In this document: in pieces, positions 24,801 to 36,196 of the stretch
Numbering within the stretch: the first letter of the stretch is position 1
Layout: every line of letters begins with the position of its first letter
Source of the DNA: Ligustrum vulgare
Taxonomy: Eukaryota > Streptophyta > Magnoliopsida > Lamiales > Oleaceae
Assembly: GCA_963555705.1 (NCBI GenBank)
Contig: OY743176.1
Span: 42,051,026-42,115,025 of the forward strand
Direction of reading: 5' to 3'
Length of the DNA: 64,000 nucleotides
Translations under genes and position numbers: made by a program
The notes under the pieces: generated by a model
Databases searched by the model: none
Seen by the model: the letters and a program-made list of their open reading frames with translations, nothing else
What the model was told of the DNA's origin: nothing

Positions 24801-25576
24801 AGTGTTGACAAAAAATTTGGAACCGATGTGATCGAATCGGAATCGAACTGAAAAAATCGAAATTATATGATTTTAAAAAAATAAAATAGAAAATCGATTT
24901 TGGAACCGAGAATCGATTGATTTTGGTTCGGTTCTCGGTTCCGCTTTTGGAATCGAAAATCGAATTTAGAATCGGTCTTTGATCCTTATTTATTTTTTTA
25001 ATAGTCTTAATTGGTTGTCCTAAAACTAAGAATCAAAAGAATTTGTAATTTTTTTTGGGTAAAATGAAAATGATTAATTTCTTTTTATGGAGTTTGTTAC
25101 GTCTCTACCTCATTGTAACCTTTAACTTCATACACTCGGATTGAAATTCTTAGTAAATGAAAATCGAATGAGTCTAACTTATTAATAAGCAAAGTTGTTA
25201 ATGATCACGATGAAGTTAATTAAATATTTAAATACAAATAAAAAATAATTAATAATAACGCATTTAAAACTTATGATTAATCCCACAAGTTTACTATATT
25301 GCCATACTCGAAAAACCTTCTAGGCCATTTATTTCCTATTTTTGTTTATAAATATCTTCCGTTTTATGGAAAATTCTATACTTTCTTCGGGGTGAAGCTC
25401 TCGAAAAATAATTATTATTGTATAACCGAATTAAAATCGAAACCGAACCAAATCGAATGGTATGGTTCTGATTTGGTTCTTGCGATACAATGGAACCGAT
25501 TTTACAAGAACCGAAAGTATGATTCGGTTCCGGTTCTTGAGATACCAGAACCGAACCACCTGATGCCCACCCCTAG
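24801..25576. mobile_element. Non-autonomous hAT element
   Basis: The 776-bp element is flanked by a perfect 8-bp duplication, AGTTCAAT, at 24793-24800 and 25577-25584. The right end read inward is CTAGGGGTGGGCATC, a common hAT terminus. The left end TAGTGTTGACA is a diverged partner. Both subterminal regions are full of GGTTCGGTT/GAACCGAA words in opposite orientation, typical of hAT elements. A frame at 25299-25601 is not a transposase. Confidence 0.8.
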
Positions 25577-25607
25577 AGTTCAATATGATTTCTTTGACTA
25601 ATTCTCG

Positions 25608-25843
25608 CCCAAAATGATTTTTTAAATTTAAAAATCTATGCAAGAAAATAATATGTAATAAAAAAATAAAATTAATATAGTAAATATTTTAGCAACTATC
25701 ATTTAATATAACATTAGAATTCGTGTTATACTATTGATGACATCAATATTTTAATTTATTTTAACGTGTAAACTATTTTTTTGTTTTGTAATAGCTATTA
25801 TTCACTTGATAGTTATTTTATTATATTGAAGTCGAAAAATATG

Positions 25844-25904
<61 letters not shown>

Positions 25905-26370
25905 TCATGCCAAACATAATACATACATATTTTCCCTCCCAAAATGACTTTCTATTCCTAAATCTTGAAATCTATGAAAAAAATAATATAATAAATATTT
26001 TAGCAATTATAATGGTATATAACATTATAATTCGTGCTATGCTATTAATAACATCAAGATTTTTATTTATTTTAATGTATAAACTATTTTTTTGTAATAG
26101 TTATTATTCATTTGATAATAATTTTATAATATTTAAATCGAAAAATATGTAATCTTTTGTACGTATATAAAAACAAAATCCATGTAAAAAATAAAACGCA
26201 CATAGTTTCTAACCCAAAATGATTTTCTAAATCTGAAAATCTATGCAAAAAAATAATATGCAACAAAAATATTGTAATTAATATTTTAGCAATTATTATG
26301 GTACATAACATTAGAATTCGTATTGTGCTATTAATGACATCAATATTTTTTATTTATTTTAATGTATACA
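25608..26370. repeat. Three diverged tandem copies of a ~150-300-bp unit with a (TA)n tract
   Basis: Copies start near 25608, 25938 and 26212 with CCAAAATGA.TTTCTAAAT-like words. They continue through ATTTTAGCAATTAT and ACATTAGAATTCGT to GACATCAATATTTT or its variants. The first two continue to AAATCGAAAAATATGTAAT or a variant. A pure TA microsatellite of about 50 bp (about 25847-25899) separates copy 1 from copy 2. Confidence 0.7.
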
Positions 26371-26449
26371 TTACTTTTTTTTTTGGTACCTCAATTCTTG
26401 CATGACCATTACTATCACCCCATAATATCCCGTCTCATATACTTAAAAT

Positions 26450-26765
26450 CTACTTAAAGAATGCCTTCAACTCGAGCCCACATTCATCATTGTCAAGATT
26501 TAGTCTCATGTTCTTCGTCGGTCTCAAAACCTTGCAATTTGTTCGTAAGTATGATGAATTGATGGTTGACAGGACAATGTCATGTCCTGTTCCTTTCGGG
26601 GTAACTGGTAGAATTTAGCGAAAATCTCCGTCAAAGACAATTGTCTTTCCCCCAAATGATTTATTGCAACTCGGTGTATTGTCTAAGCATAATATATTGC
26701 GTACAGTTCGGGCAAGAGCCTCAAAACAACATATTTTTCTAAATGTGTTACAATATCCTTGTGCA
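26450..26765 (-). pseudogene. Helitron Pif1-like helicase fragment
   Basis: The minus strand reads about 100 residues with two stops: FEALARTVRNIL, then SFGGKTIVFDGDFR, a stop, ILPVTPKGTGHDIVLSTINS, and VLRPTKNMRL. This is the helicase part of plant Helitron RepHel proteins: a GGK..V..GDFRQ(I/V)LPV block followed by the L..S.NMR region. The Q of the usual DFRQ is replaced by a TAA stop, and another stop (TAG) follows near 26450. No Rep domain or CTAG-hairpin 3' end was found, so this is a relic. Confidence 0.8.
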
Positions 26766-26770
26766 ACATG

Positions 26771-28145
26771 CTTCCACTGAAGTCTTGTCTAAAAACATAA
26801 ATGAAGAAAATGGTAATAAATTAAAATTATGAAAATTGGTATTCGTATGCGACATATATAAATTAAAGCACACATATCCAATAACCCATAGCCTATTTGC
26901 TACTTCATGTTCTGTATCATATATATATATATATATAATTGAGCAAATTTTGGAGATCTTTTCTCAACTGACAACAAACTATCAATGTAATGATAATTTT
27001 GACCATACAATCAAAATATCGGAGCCGACTTTCCATTATTAAGGCCCGAATCAATAAAAAATCATGTTGTAAATCAAATATTATCATTGAAGTGTTTGAT
27101 TTTCTCATTTTTGCCGTACAACATATCTTTGAATATTTGGGGAGGTTCTTCCATCGGAAGCAAGCAGCATCAACTTCCCAAGCATACAACATACTGAAAA
27201 TTTAGGAAATCGTCATGTCTTGTATCGCCTATATGTTCTCTTCAAAATCAGAAAATGGCCTCGCAAAACTCACACTTGTTAGAAGGGTCGCCTATATCAT
27301 TATATTCCGTTGATTCAGAAAACCAACAAACATTGTAGCCACATAAAATTTACTGAGTAAAAATATCTTAATTTATTTAAAATGACTTTTTAAAAACTAA
27401 ATTAATGATTGATGTGTGGGTAAACGTAATGTCTATACAATGATCAATATAAATTCATAATTAGTTAAATTCCCTATTTGTTATTGATAAAAGTCTAATT
27501 TAATTTTAAGTCAAAGTCAACTATTAATATTAACCATATATTTATGGGATTCACAGTTTTTAACAACACAACTCATCAAATTTTATCAAAATCTGCTAAA
27601 AATTTAATTTGAATATATACCAAACAAGGGCATAGTACTAAAGGATAGGTCTCGAGTCATGAATTTAATGCGATCTATTCATATGGTTATGTGATGCCTC
27701 GATTCTCGAAAATAATATAATTTTCAAATGTCATATTAAAAGTTGAAATGAGAGATCTTCGACATTTAAATATATTTCCTCGAAGACGTGTATATTAAAA
27801 AATTAAGAAAATTTAAAATTTAAATTCCAGCGCTTCAAGCGCTGATCAGCCTTAAAGCCTATAACCTTTTAATTAAAGAAAATGTTAATGTCAACCATAC
27901 ATGATGAAAATATTTATTTATATATTTTCTCAATAATGTTGTTAATTGACATTCTGTTTATAACCTTTAAAATTTAGGAATTTTTAATTGTTTGATTTTC
28001 TTTAATGAGGTAATTTCGTAAATTTTAGAAAACGGATTATTTCTACGTTAAAAAATTTTTAGATGTGACTTAAAGGATTGTTTATGAAATTAGTTAATTT
28101 TGAGATGGTTGGTTATTTCTACCTCTCACTTTCATCTGCAGCTCT
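26771..28145. other. Intergenic stretch between Helitron relic and copia element
   Basis: No gene is recognised. A (TA) tract lies at about 26919-26938. The minus frame at 26917-27192 may belong to the same Helitron but I could not align it to any domain. Confidence 0.45.
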
Positions 28146-28150
28146 CTCAC

Positions 28151-28524
28151 AGATAAAATTCAAAGTAAGGACCAATATTCAGCAGAAGTTTGAGGATGAC
28201 AGTGAATGGAAGGCAAAACAGGATAAAACGTGATCATCTGGAATGCGACTTTCTTATATAATTTGCTTATGATTCTTTCCTCTACCAGTACTAGCTATTC
28301 TGCTGATACGAATCCAATCCAACATTTAGGTTTTCCAAAGAGATTTCTGAATAGGGAGAGAAAAGTTGTGTATATGATTGTCCTGTAAAATAACCACTTT
28401 TGTATTTTCTGCGTTTTGGCTGTAGTGTATAGATTATATATATATATATATATTCATCTCATGTAATTCATTTTTGATCAGGAAATATTAAGCTGAGTTA
28501 TATTCTTCTTCATTAATTCCTTCT
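28151..28524 (+). repeat. Left LTR of the copia element
   Basis: It starts AGATAAAATTCAAAGTAAGG and ends TTAATTCCTTCT, directly followed by TGGTATCAGAGCA. It lacks the usual TG..CA ends. A (TA)n run lies at about 28435-28452. Confidence 0.85.
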
Positions 28525-28537
28525 TGGTATCAGAGCA
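28525..28537 (+). other. Copia primer binding site (initiator Met tRNA)
   Basis: TGGTATCAGAGCA immediately follows the left LTR and precedes the gag ATG at 28544 by a few bases. Confidence 0.85.
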
Positions 28538-28543
28538 TCAGAA

Positions 28544-29420
28544 ATGGCTGCTTCTCCTTCAACACAGTCCCAAACTAGCTCGACAATACCAGCTATAATT
28601 TCTTCTATTCCTTCTCACGCATCTGCTCTACACCTAACTCAATCCCTCTCAATCAAACTTGATAGAGATAATTTTTTACTCTGGAAGAACATGGATAAGC
28701 TCATTGTTAAAGGGCATAACCTTGAAGGTCATCTACTCGGTACAAAAACCTTCCCATCTGAGTTTAATACAGTTCAAATTACAACAGAATCAGGAACTAC
28801 AAACAAAGTTGAAGCAAATCCAGAATACAGTAAATGGATGTCAAATGATTCCCTTCTTATGGGATGGCTATATGCTTCTATGTCTCCTGATATTATCCTC
28901 AGAGTAATGGGAAGCAGCACTGCTGCTAAACTCTGGTCTTCAATCCGACATAGTTTTGGTGTTCTAAGAAAATCCAGACTCACGTTTCTCTCTGGAGAAT
29001 TGCAATGGCTCAGAAAAGGACCCATGACTATGGATCAATACTTGACAAAGGATAAAAGATTGACAGATAATCTTGAAGTACCTGGGAAATCTGTCAATTA
29101 ACAAGATTTGATTAATCATGTCTTAACCGGTCTTCATGAAGACTACACCCCGGTTGTTGTGCAGCTAAATGGAAAAGAGGAATTGAATTAGCACGAAATG
29201 ACTTCAGTACTACTGACTTTTGAAAGTAGGCTAGACTACCTAAGTGAGGTCAGAATTGGTATTGGCTTTGTTAATCTAAGTCAAGGCTATAATAGAGGAA
29301 GAATTTTGGAGGAAGGTCAAGAGGAAATGGGAGAAATTCTGGAAGCAGGGGCAGATTCAGAGGGAGAGGAAGAAGCAATCGACAGACTGAGTACAAAAAC
29401 CTATGTCAAATTTGTGGGAT
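28544..29420 (+). pseudogene. Copia gag, disrupted
   Basis: The first frame (28544-29101) has the UBN2/Retrotrans_gag pattern of copia elements, with IKLDRDNFLLWKN, WLYASMSPDI and a LWSSIRHSF-like block. It stops at TAA 29099-29101 where the family would read on into a VNxQDLINHVLTGL-like stretch; that stretch is still legible at 29096-29140. The zinc knuckle C-x2-C-x4-H-x4-C (CQICGMTNHQAGWC) lies at about 29400-29445 in another frame. Confidence 0.85.
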
Positions 29421-29928
29421 GACTAATCACCAAGCAGGTTGGTGCTTTAAGAGATACAATGAAAGCTTTACTGGAATGAAAAATGGTGAATCATCTGGTT
29501 CAAGTCCAAGCAAGAATGTAAGTCACACAGCCTATTTTGCTTCTCCAAATGCACTGGAAGATCTTGCATGGTATGCAGATTCTGGAGCAAGCAGCCATGT
29601 CACTAATGATATGAGAAATCTGACAGAGGCTCAAACTTACACTGGTAAAGAAGGTATAAAAGTCGGCAATGGTAATTCTCTACCTATTACTCATATAAGC
29701 TCTAAAATCTTATCTAATAGTGGAAAGAATTTTGTTTTAAGTAAGCTTTTACATGCTCCTGGTATAAAGAAAAACTTACTGAGTGTTTCCAGATTTACTA
29801 GTGATAATGGAGTATTTATTGAGTTTCATCCTAACTTTTGTGTTGTGAAGGAATTGCTAACGGGGAAACAGGTGGCTCAAGGGATGCTTAAGGATGGCCT
29901 TTACCAGTTGACACTTCAAAACTCATAG
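29419..29928 (+). pseudogene. Copia protease segment
   Basis: The frame includes LAWYADSGASSHVTND, which carries the DSG catalytic aspartate motif of copia protease, then ILSNSGKNFVLSKLLHAPGI and KKNLLSVSRFTSDN, the conserved region after it. A stop at 29926-29928 separates it from the integrase. Confidence 0.85.
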
Positions 29929-29989
29929 TCTCAAGATTCTGCCCTTACCACTTCTAAATTTCCAGTTTTTGCTCTTAATGCTAGTTGTA

Positions 29990-30702
29990 ATAATCCTCAG
30001 ATAAAACCCAGTGAACTTGAGATATGGCATAGAAGGCTAGGTCAAACATTATCTCAAGTTTTGAGTCGTGTTCTGAAAGCTTGTAATAAAATTGTTCCAG
30101 TTAGTGATTTGTCTTTGTTCTGTGACTCTTGTCAACTTGGAAAAATTCAAAACTCCCATTTAAAAATTCTAACTCTCGAGCATCATATCCTCTAGACTTA
30201 ATTCACACCGATGTGTGGGGACCTTCACTTATAAAATCAACCGTGGGATTTAGATACTATATATTTTGTGGATGACTTTAGTTGGTACACATGGACTTAC
30301 CCACTTAGACACAAGTCAGAATGCTTGAAATCATTTATACAGTTTAAAAACCTTGTGGAAAAACAATTTGAAAGAAAAATAAAAACCATCCAGACAGACT
30401 ATGGGGGGGGGGGGGGGGGGGGGAGAGAGTTTAGGGTGTTTGAGAAGTATACTTTAGAAAATGGCATTAACTTCAGGTTTTCATGTTCATATACTTCACT
30501 TCAAAATGGAAGAGCCGAAAGAAAGCATAAGCACCTAACCGAAACAGCTCTTACCTTGTTGTCACAATCCCATATGCCATTACACTATTGGTGGGAAGCC
30601 TTTTCTATGGGAACCTACCTTATAAACAGGCTCCCAACACCAGTTCTTAACCACAAAACTCCTTATCAAGTCTTATTCAACAAAGAAGTGAAATATGATT
30701 GA
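29990..30702 (+). pseudogene. Copia integrase with an expanded G tract
   Basis: The GAG-pre-integrase part reads EIWHRRLGQ, then CDSCQLGKIQ (HHCC finger), then LIHTDVWGP with the first catalytic aspartate. A frame change near 30260 follows, then DDFSWYTWTYPL. The second catalytic region is IQTDYGGGGGGGREF, where the family normally has a TDxGGEF-type motif; it is encoded by a run of 21 G. NGRAERKHKHLTETA carries the catalytic glutamate. The frame stops at 30700-30702. Confidence 0.85.
30403..30423 (+). repeat. G21 homopolymer in the integrase
   Basis: Twenty-one consecutive G residues are followed by AGAGAG. The tract sits where two or three glycine codons are expected and probably grew by slippage. 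Confidence 0.9.
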
Positions 30703-31291
30703 CTAAGAATTTTTGGGTTAACTTAGGATTTAGTGCTTCACACAAAGGATATAGGTGTCTAAGTCCCATGGGTAGAGTATTTATATACATGTTGTCTTCA
30801 ATGAATTTGAGTTTCCATTCAAAAAAAGTTTTCTTAACAAATATTCAAACACCACAGGTTCTACTGTCTTTACATATCCTTTGCCATTGTCTGTTAACTC
30901 TGAAACTCCCACTTTCTGTCAAACCTCAACAGATAACTCTTCATCTCAGACACTAGTTGCTCAATTACATACTCTAGTACCTATATCCCCTTTTCAAAAA
31001 ACTGGAAATGATCATACTTCAACATCTCTACAACCACTAATCTCCAGCAATGACTTTGACAATATAGAAGTTGCTGATGGAAGTTCATCACAGTCTGAAG
31101 AAATGAGAAACTTATCTAAACATGATTCTATACAAAGGGAAACAGAGACAGGATCTGAAAGTGCTGAAGAAGAAAGATCCTTGGAACTATCTCAACCTGG
31201 ACATCCAATGATAACAAGGGGAAAACTTGGCATATTCAAACCAAAAGTCTACTTGGCTAATTTTTCAAAACCAAATACTGTCAAATAAGCT
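30703..31291 (+). pseudogene. Copia integrase C-terminal and linker region
   Basis: Frame-shifted remnants read GYRCLSPMGRVFI-like (the GYKCL..G..Y.SR region at the integrase C-terminus), then a Ser/Gln-rich linker and HPMITRGKLGIFKPK at 31200-31245, the conserved lead-in to the reverse transcriptase. Confidence 0.7.
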
Positions 31292-31935
31292 ATGAAGAAT
31301 GAGAATTGGAGAAGGACAATGCAAGTAGAATTTGAGGCTCTAAAGAGAAATCAAACCTGGGTGCTTGTTCCACCAGAAAAGGCTGCAAAAGTGATCGGTT
31401 TTAAGTGGATCTTTAAGATCAAATATGATGTTGATGGAAACATAGATAGATACAATGCATGGTTGGTTGCTCAAGTCTTCAGACATATGGAGTCGATTTT
31501 AAAGTGACCTTCAGTCCAGTTGTGAAAGCCTCTACAATAAAGATTGATCTGACCTTGGCAGTGACTTTTGATTGGGATATAAGGCAAATAGATGTAAATA
31601 ATGCATTTCTAAACGGGAAGCTCAATGAAGAAGTGTTTATGTGCTAACATGAAGGATTTCAAGATAGTAAATTTCCCAATTTTGTGTGCAAGTTAAACAA
31701 ATCTATCTATGGTCTGAAGCAAGCCCCTAGGGCCTAGAATGATGAGCTAAAAGGGACACTAACTGAATAGGGATTCACTCAATCCAAGGCCGACAACTCA
31801 CTTTATTATCAGTTACAAGAGAAGAACTCTATTTTGATACTAATATATGTTGATGTCATTATTGTTACGGGTAGTAACAGACTTCAGCTGTAGGAATTCA
31901 TCAACAAACTAAATGATAAGTTTTCACTTAAAGAT
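31292..31935 (+). pseudogene. Copia reverse transcriptase, disrupted
   Basis: Recognisable blocks in order are WRRTMQVEFEALKRNQTWVL, VIGFKWIFKIKYDVDG, FSPVVKASTIKIDLTLA, IDVNNAFLNGKLNEEVFM and YGLKQAPRA. The catalytic motif reads YVDV at about 31846 instead of YVDD. Frame changes occur near 31480, and stops are present (for example TAA at 31645 and TAG near 31736), so no enzyme can be made. Confidence 0.85.
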
Positions 31936-32715
31936 ATGGGAAATCTTAAGAAATACTTGGGAATGGAAGTGAAAAGAGATGGAACTGGTCTACTGCTTTC
32001 ACAAAGTAGATATGACCTTGACATTATAAAAAGATTTGGGTTCAGCAATTTAAAACATGTTGCTACTCCTATGGTTTCTGGAAAAGTAGTGTCAAGAGAA
32101 GAAGGGAAACAATTAAATAATCCAGTCTTATTCAGAAGCTCAGTTGGTGCATTGCAGTACTTGGTTCACTCTAGACCGGATATCTCCTTTGCTGTTAATC
32201 GTCTTAGTCAGTTCCTACAGAGACCCACTGATATACATTGGAATATGTTGAAAAGAGTGTTCAGGTATATCAAAGGAACTTTGGATTATGGCTTAAAAAT
32301 TCAGAAAAATCATAATCTTGATCTCACAGCATTCTGTGATGTTGATTGGGCTTCTTGCCCAGATGATAGACGTTCAATTGCGGGATATTGTGTCTACCTT
32401 GGAGGTAATCTGATTTCATGGAGTGCTAAGAAACAAAGTGTTGTGGCACGATCAAGTACAGAGGCTGAATATAGAGCATTGGCTCATGTTACATCAGAGC
32501 TTTGTTGGACGCAGGCTCTGCTCGGTGAACTCAAGATCAATCCTAAATCTATTCCTGTTTTGTGGTGTGACAATTTGGGAGCTAAAGCTTTGGCCTTGAA
32601 TCCTGTTTTTCATGTTAGAACAAAACACATCGAGTTGGATGTTCACTTCGTGCAAGATAAGGTTGCTAATCAAGAACTGGAGATTAAATATATATATCTA
32701 CCTCAGACTAGATAG
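31936..32715 (+). pseudogene. Copia RT connection and RNase H segment
   Basis: This is the longest remaining frame (259 codons). It starts MGNLKKYLGMEV and carries QYLVHSRPDISFAVNRLSQF, the RNase H motif ARSSTEAEYRALA and the C-terminal block RTKHIELDVHFVQDKV. It ends at a TAG where the family usually continues for roughly 20-30 residues. Confidence 0.85.
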
Positions 32716-32800
32716 CTGATTTGTTTACCAAGCCTTTACCTACTTCGAAGTCCCTGTTTATGAGAGATAATGTAGGAGTGACATCTACCCACTCCACCTT

Positions 32801-33217
32801 GAAAGAGGGGAGGGGTGGGGGGATAAAATTCAAAGTAAGGACCAATATTCAGTGAAGCAGAAGTTGAAGGATGACAGTGAATGGAAGGCAAAGCAGGATA
32901 AAACGTGATCATCTGGAATGCGACTTTCTTATATAATTTGCTTATGATTCTTTCCTCTACCAGTACCAGCTATGCTGCTGATATGAATCCAATCCAACAT
33001 CTAGGTTTTCCTATATTCAAGGGATTTTTGAGTAGTGAGAGAAAAGCTGTGTATACGATTGTCCTATAAAATAACCACTTTTTTATTTTCTGTGTTTTGG
33101 CTGTAGTGTATAGATTAGCTATATATATATATATATATATATATATTCATCTCCTGTAATTCATTTTTGATCAGGAAATATTAAGCTGAGTTATATTCTT
33201 CTTCATTAATTCCTTCT
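32801..33217 (+). repeat. Copia polypurine tract and right LTR
   Basis: The purine-rich stretch GAAAGAGGGGAGGGGTGGGG (32801-32820) abuts the right LTR (32821-33217), which begins GGATAAAATTC and ends TTAATTCCTTCT. It has a longer TA tract (about 33121-33146) than the left LTR. Confidence 0.85.
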
Positions 33218-33382
33218 CTCACTCACTCCACAAGCTATATACTCTTCCACCAAAATTCACAACCCAAACTCTACAACTCATTTTGATCTGCCGCTCTCTC
33301 CCTCACTCCACAGGCTACTTAATTAACTCCTCTACACCAAAATACCTCTCCCTTGTTCAGACAACAAAAAGGAAACCAGAAA

Positions 33383-34536
33383 TGATGAGAACCCGGGAGG
33401 GGGTCCTCGTCGTAGCTCGCGGAATAACGCTTGGAAAGTTTCGAATCCAGGTTGGAACGAACGATAACAATGCAACCCCGACCTCACAACGCAAGAACCA
33501 GGGGTATATTAAATCCGAGACCCGTTACGATGCGGAGATAAGAACCACAAAGGGGGAACGCCACAAGGAATGTCCAGACCCTTGATAAGTTCAATTGTTT
33601 TGAACGCCACAAGATTTGAATCTTGATAAGTTCGATATTTAAAGGGAAAATTCTCACCTTTAGAGAGAATAAAAACACTCAATAATTTTATTCATCAAAA
33701 GTATTCTTTTTTTACATCGAATGGAAAAGCATATAAATAGGCAAAATAAAACCTAATAGCTAACTGACTCTGAATAGAATACTATTAGGCTAAAATAACT
33801 AAAATAACCAAAATAAACTAGAACTAAACAAAACCCTAACCGCCTAATTAATTCAAAACTACGGCGCTTAAGTTACGGCCGTAACTTTTAAGTTTATGGC
33901 CGTAAGTGACTTACGGTCTAAAATTCAAAACATATGTTACGGCCGTGACAAGTTCTATTACGGCCGTAAATGACCTTCTGAACAAAAATAAAAGTTACAA
34001 GGCTTTGGTTACGGTCGTGAGAATTTTGATTACGGCCGTGAATAATTCCACTTCAGTTTACGGCCGTGAGATCACATGTTACGGCTGTAATGGCCTTTCT
34101 CTCCAATTTCGCCATGATGATTTTACGGCCGTAAAAAGGGTGTTACGGCCATAAGAATGCTTCTGCCCAATTTTCTGATCCTTTGACATTAATTGATCTG
34201 ATTTGAATCTTGACTCGAACCCAACATGAAACTTGTTCATTTTCCCATGTAGAATATTGTTGAATTGCCCGTATCTTGATTTCTTATTTTTGACGCCTTT
34301 TCCGGATCATATCATCCCCTCTTCCTTTAAGATGATTCGTCCCGAATCATAACATTGTTCTTAGAGCTTCTTTTCCCGATTACATCATCCAATTTTCTGA
34401 TCCTTTGACATTAATTGATCTGATTTGAATCTCGGCTCGAGCTCAACATGAAACTTGTTCATTTTCCTATGTAGAATATTGTTGAATTGCCCGTATCTTG
34501 ATTTCTCATTTTTGACGCCTTTTCCGGATCACATCA
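33383..34536 (-). mobile_element. Element F: rearranged LTR element (LTR + 75 bp + partial LTR)
   Basis: On the minus strand the unit starts with a partial LTR (34536-34390, TGATGTGATCC start), jumps into about 75 bp of internal sequence ending in the purine tract AAAGGAAGAGGGGA (34328-34315), and then has a full-looking 932-bp LTR (34314-33383) that ends TTCTCATCA. A perfect 5-bp duplication, AGAAA, flanks the whole (33378-33382 and 34537-34541). So it is one insertion that lost nearly all of its internal part. The LTR is of the same type as G, A and D. Confidence 0.85.
33874..34152. repeat. Cluster of TTACGGCCGTAA palindromes in LTR F
   Basis: About eleven perfect or near-perfect copies of TTACGGCCGTAA lie within 280 bp, the densest cluster in the window. 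Confidence 0.85.
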
Positions 34537-34541
34537 AGAAA

Positions 34542-35100
34542 TATAAATCTTTCATCAACCTCCTTATCACAACATACAATATTCGTTGAGTAATGTTTGA
34601 GTCGCCCAGCTCCAATACATAACATTTTTTTACTTGAAAAAACTTAGCAGATCCTTTCAAAATAGGTCCCAAAAATCAGTGCACATGAAAAACGAACACG
34701 AAAAAAGTTTCAGGCGACTACCTCCACTATTTTCCTTTTGAAGTAGAAAAGTTCGCATCAAACGCTTAACCATGAAATGTAATGACTTGATTTCCTCAAT
34801 TATCGTGCAAAATAGGCGCGCGTAAGGTGGAAGGAAGCAATTATTTTCTTGACGAAATTTGGGTTATCAAACAAGACAATTTGGAGAAAGTAAGAAAATA
34901 TTTGCATTTTCCTTGGCAAAAAATCCCTTAGCAAACACACCGTTGACGTAGCTTTTTGTCGCAAAGCTAGTCAACAAATATACAATGTTTGACTTTGATT
35001 TTGTATGTGGAAACAATTTGATTTTTGGATTTTTAGTTTAAGTATGCAGGTCCTTCTTTTATCTAATTTGGGCCTAAAGATAATAAGAGAATAATTCAAA
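34542..35100. other. Sequence between elements F and C
   Basis: No gene or known repeat is recognised. It is moderately AT-rich and may be older host or transposon DNA. Confidence 0.4.
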
Positions 35101-35880
35101 CGAAGGATTAATTAGATCAAGAGCGAAGGATTAGTTAGATCAAGAGCGAATTGAAATAATGGCAGTGTCAATTGATGTCAAGTTCTGATCTGATGGACAG
35201 GTTGGAACACAATATTCAAATGAAGAAAGTTGAGAGGATTTTTTCTTTATTTCTTCCTCCTTAAATATGTATTTTTGTCTCCTATTTATAGTTTGATAGG
35301 AGATGAGAAACAATTATTACAGCACATCACGTCTGTAGCCTGTAGGATGTGATTGACATTGTCGGATGACATTTCTGACAGACTAATATCAAATGATTAC
35401 GCTGACACATTACAACTAATAGAGCCTCCATTTTCCCCTCGTTTTAAGCCATCCACATCGGGTCGGTCATCATCACCTCGGTTACGCGAAATCACCTCTT
35501 ATGCAGAGATCACCTTATGATGTAACTCACCTCGGTTGTGATGATCACCTCGGTTCTGACCTGTGTACGGTAGCTATTATCAATTTATTGAAGTCACCTC
35601 GTTGACTTGAGTTATGCATAGACCATTGGTTCTCCAACTATTGAATTTGTTTTCTACCTTAGCACGGTATACAACAAATGTCCCATCGAGACCGGTTCGA
35701 AATCCTTGAGAAAGGATCTTGAAATTTCCAGGTTGTTTCCAACTTCATGTTGACACTTGCCTCTTTGAATTCCGCAATTATTCTGGCTAGGTGTCTTCAT
35801 CTGATTGCTGGATCATAACTTGGATCATGTGTAGCAGCCACCTTAATGATAACGCGTCTTATCATTATGACCACTAGGCA
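35100..35880 (-). mobile_element. 3' LTR of Tat-type element C (left limit approximate)
   Basis: On the minus strand the LTR starts TGCCTAGTGGTC at 35880, directly after a purine tract. A promoter-like TATAAATAGG lies at 35290-35281 about 590 bp in, which suits a U3/R junction. The left (3') end cannot be fixed because the other LTR of this element is outside the window; it should lie between about 35030 and 35200. Confidence 0.55.
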
Positions 35881-35901
35881 TCTCCTCTCTCTCTCCCCCC
35901 C
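35881..35901 (-). other. Polypurine tract of element C
   Basis: The minus strand reads a 20-base purine stretch of GGGGGGG followed by GA repeats and AGGAGA, immediately before the LTR start. It is where plus-strand DNA synthesis is primed in LTR elements. Confidence 0.6.
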
Positions 35902-35902
35902 T

Positions 35903-35909
35903 TATAAAA
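35903..35909 (+). promoter_or_regulatory. TATA box for the opposite-strand ORF of element C
   Basis: TATAAAA sits on the plus strand directly next to the polypurine tract and about 290 bp before the ATG at 36197. It points away from the LTR, so it would drive the plus-strand ORF, antisense to gag-pol. Confidence 0.5.
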
Positions 35910-36196
35910 GGTCTCATTTTTTCTTTATTTTCCTTACAAAATCCCTCAAACTCTCCTAAATTGCTGCCGGCTCATTCTTGTTTGTGATCTGAATTTATGC
36001 TAGTCCATTGATCAGAACTGTTTTAAGAACTCATAAGGTGAGGGTACTTCGATAGTTTCAACTCGTTTTATTAGGTCTTACTCACATTGATCCATCCGAC
36101 TATTATCCTTAGCCTCGTAAGTATCTATAATTTCGAACTGAATTTCTTGTTTTTCCTGTCCGAGGTGAATACTTAAAAATTTTTCTTTTGTGTTCG

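Larger units (their letters stand above)
28151..33217 (+). mobile_element. Ty1/copia LTR retrotransposon, decayed
   Basis: The element has LTRs at 28151-28524 and 32821-33217, a tRNA-Met primer site at 28525 and a purine tract at 32801-32820. Domains run gag, protease, integrase, reverse transcriptase, RNase H, which is the copia order. The flanks share CTCAC (28146-28150 and 33218-33222), a 5-bp target duplication. Many stops and frame changes make it non-autonomous today. The LTRs differ by several small changes and by a TA microsatellite length. Confidence 0.9.
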
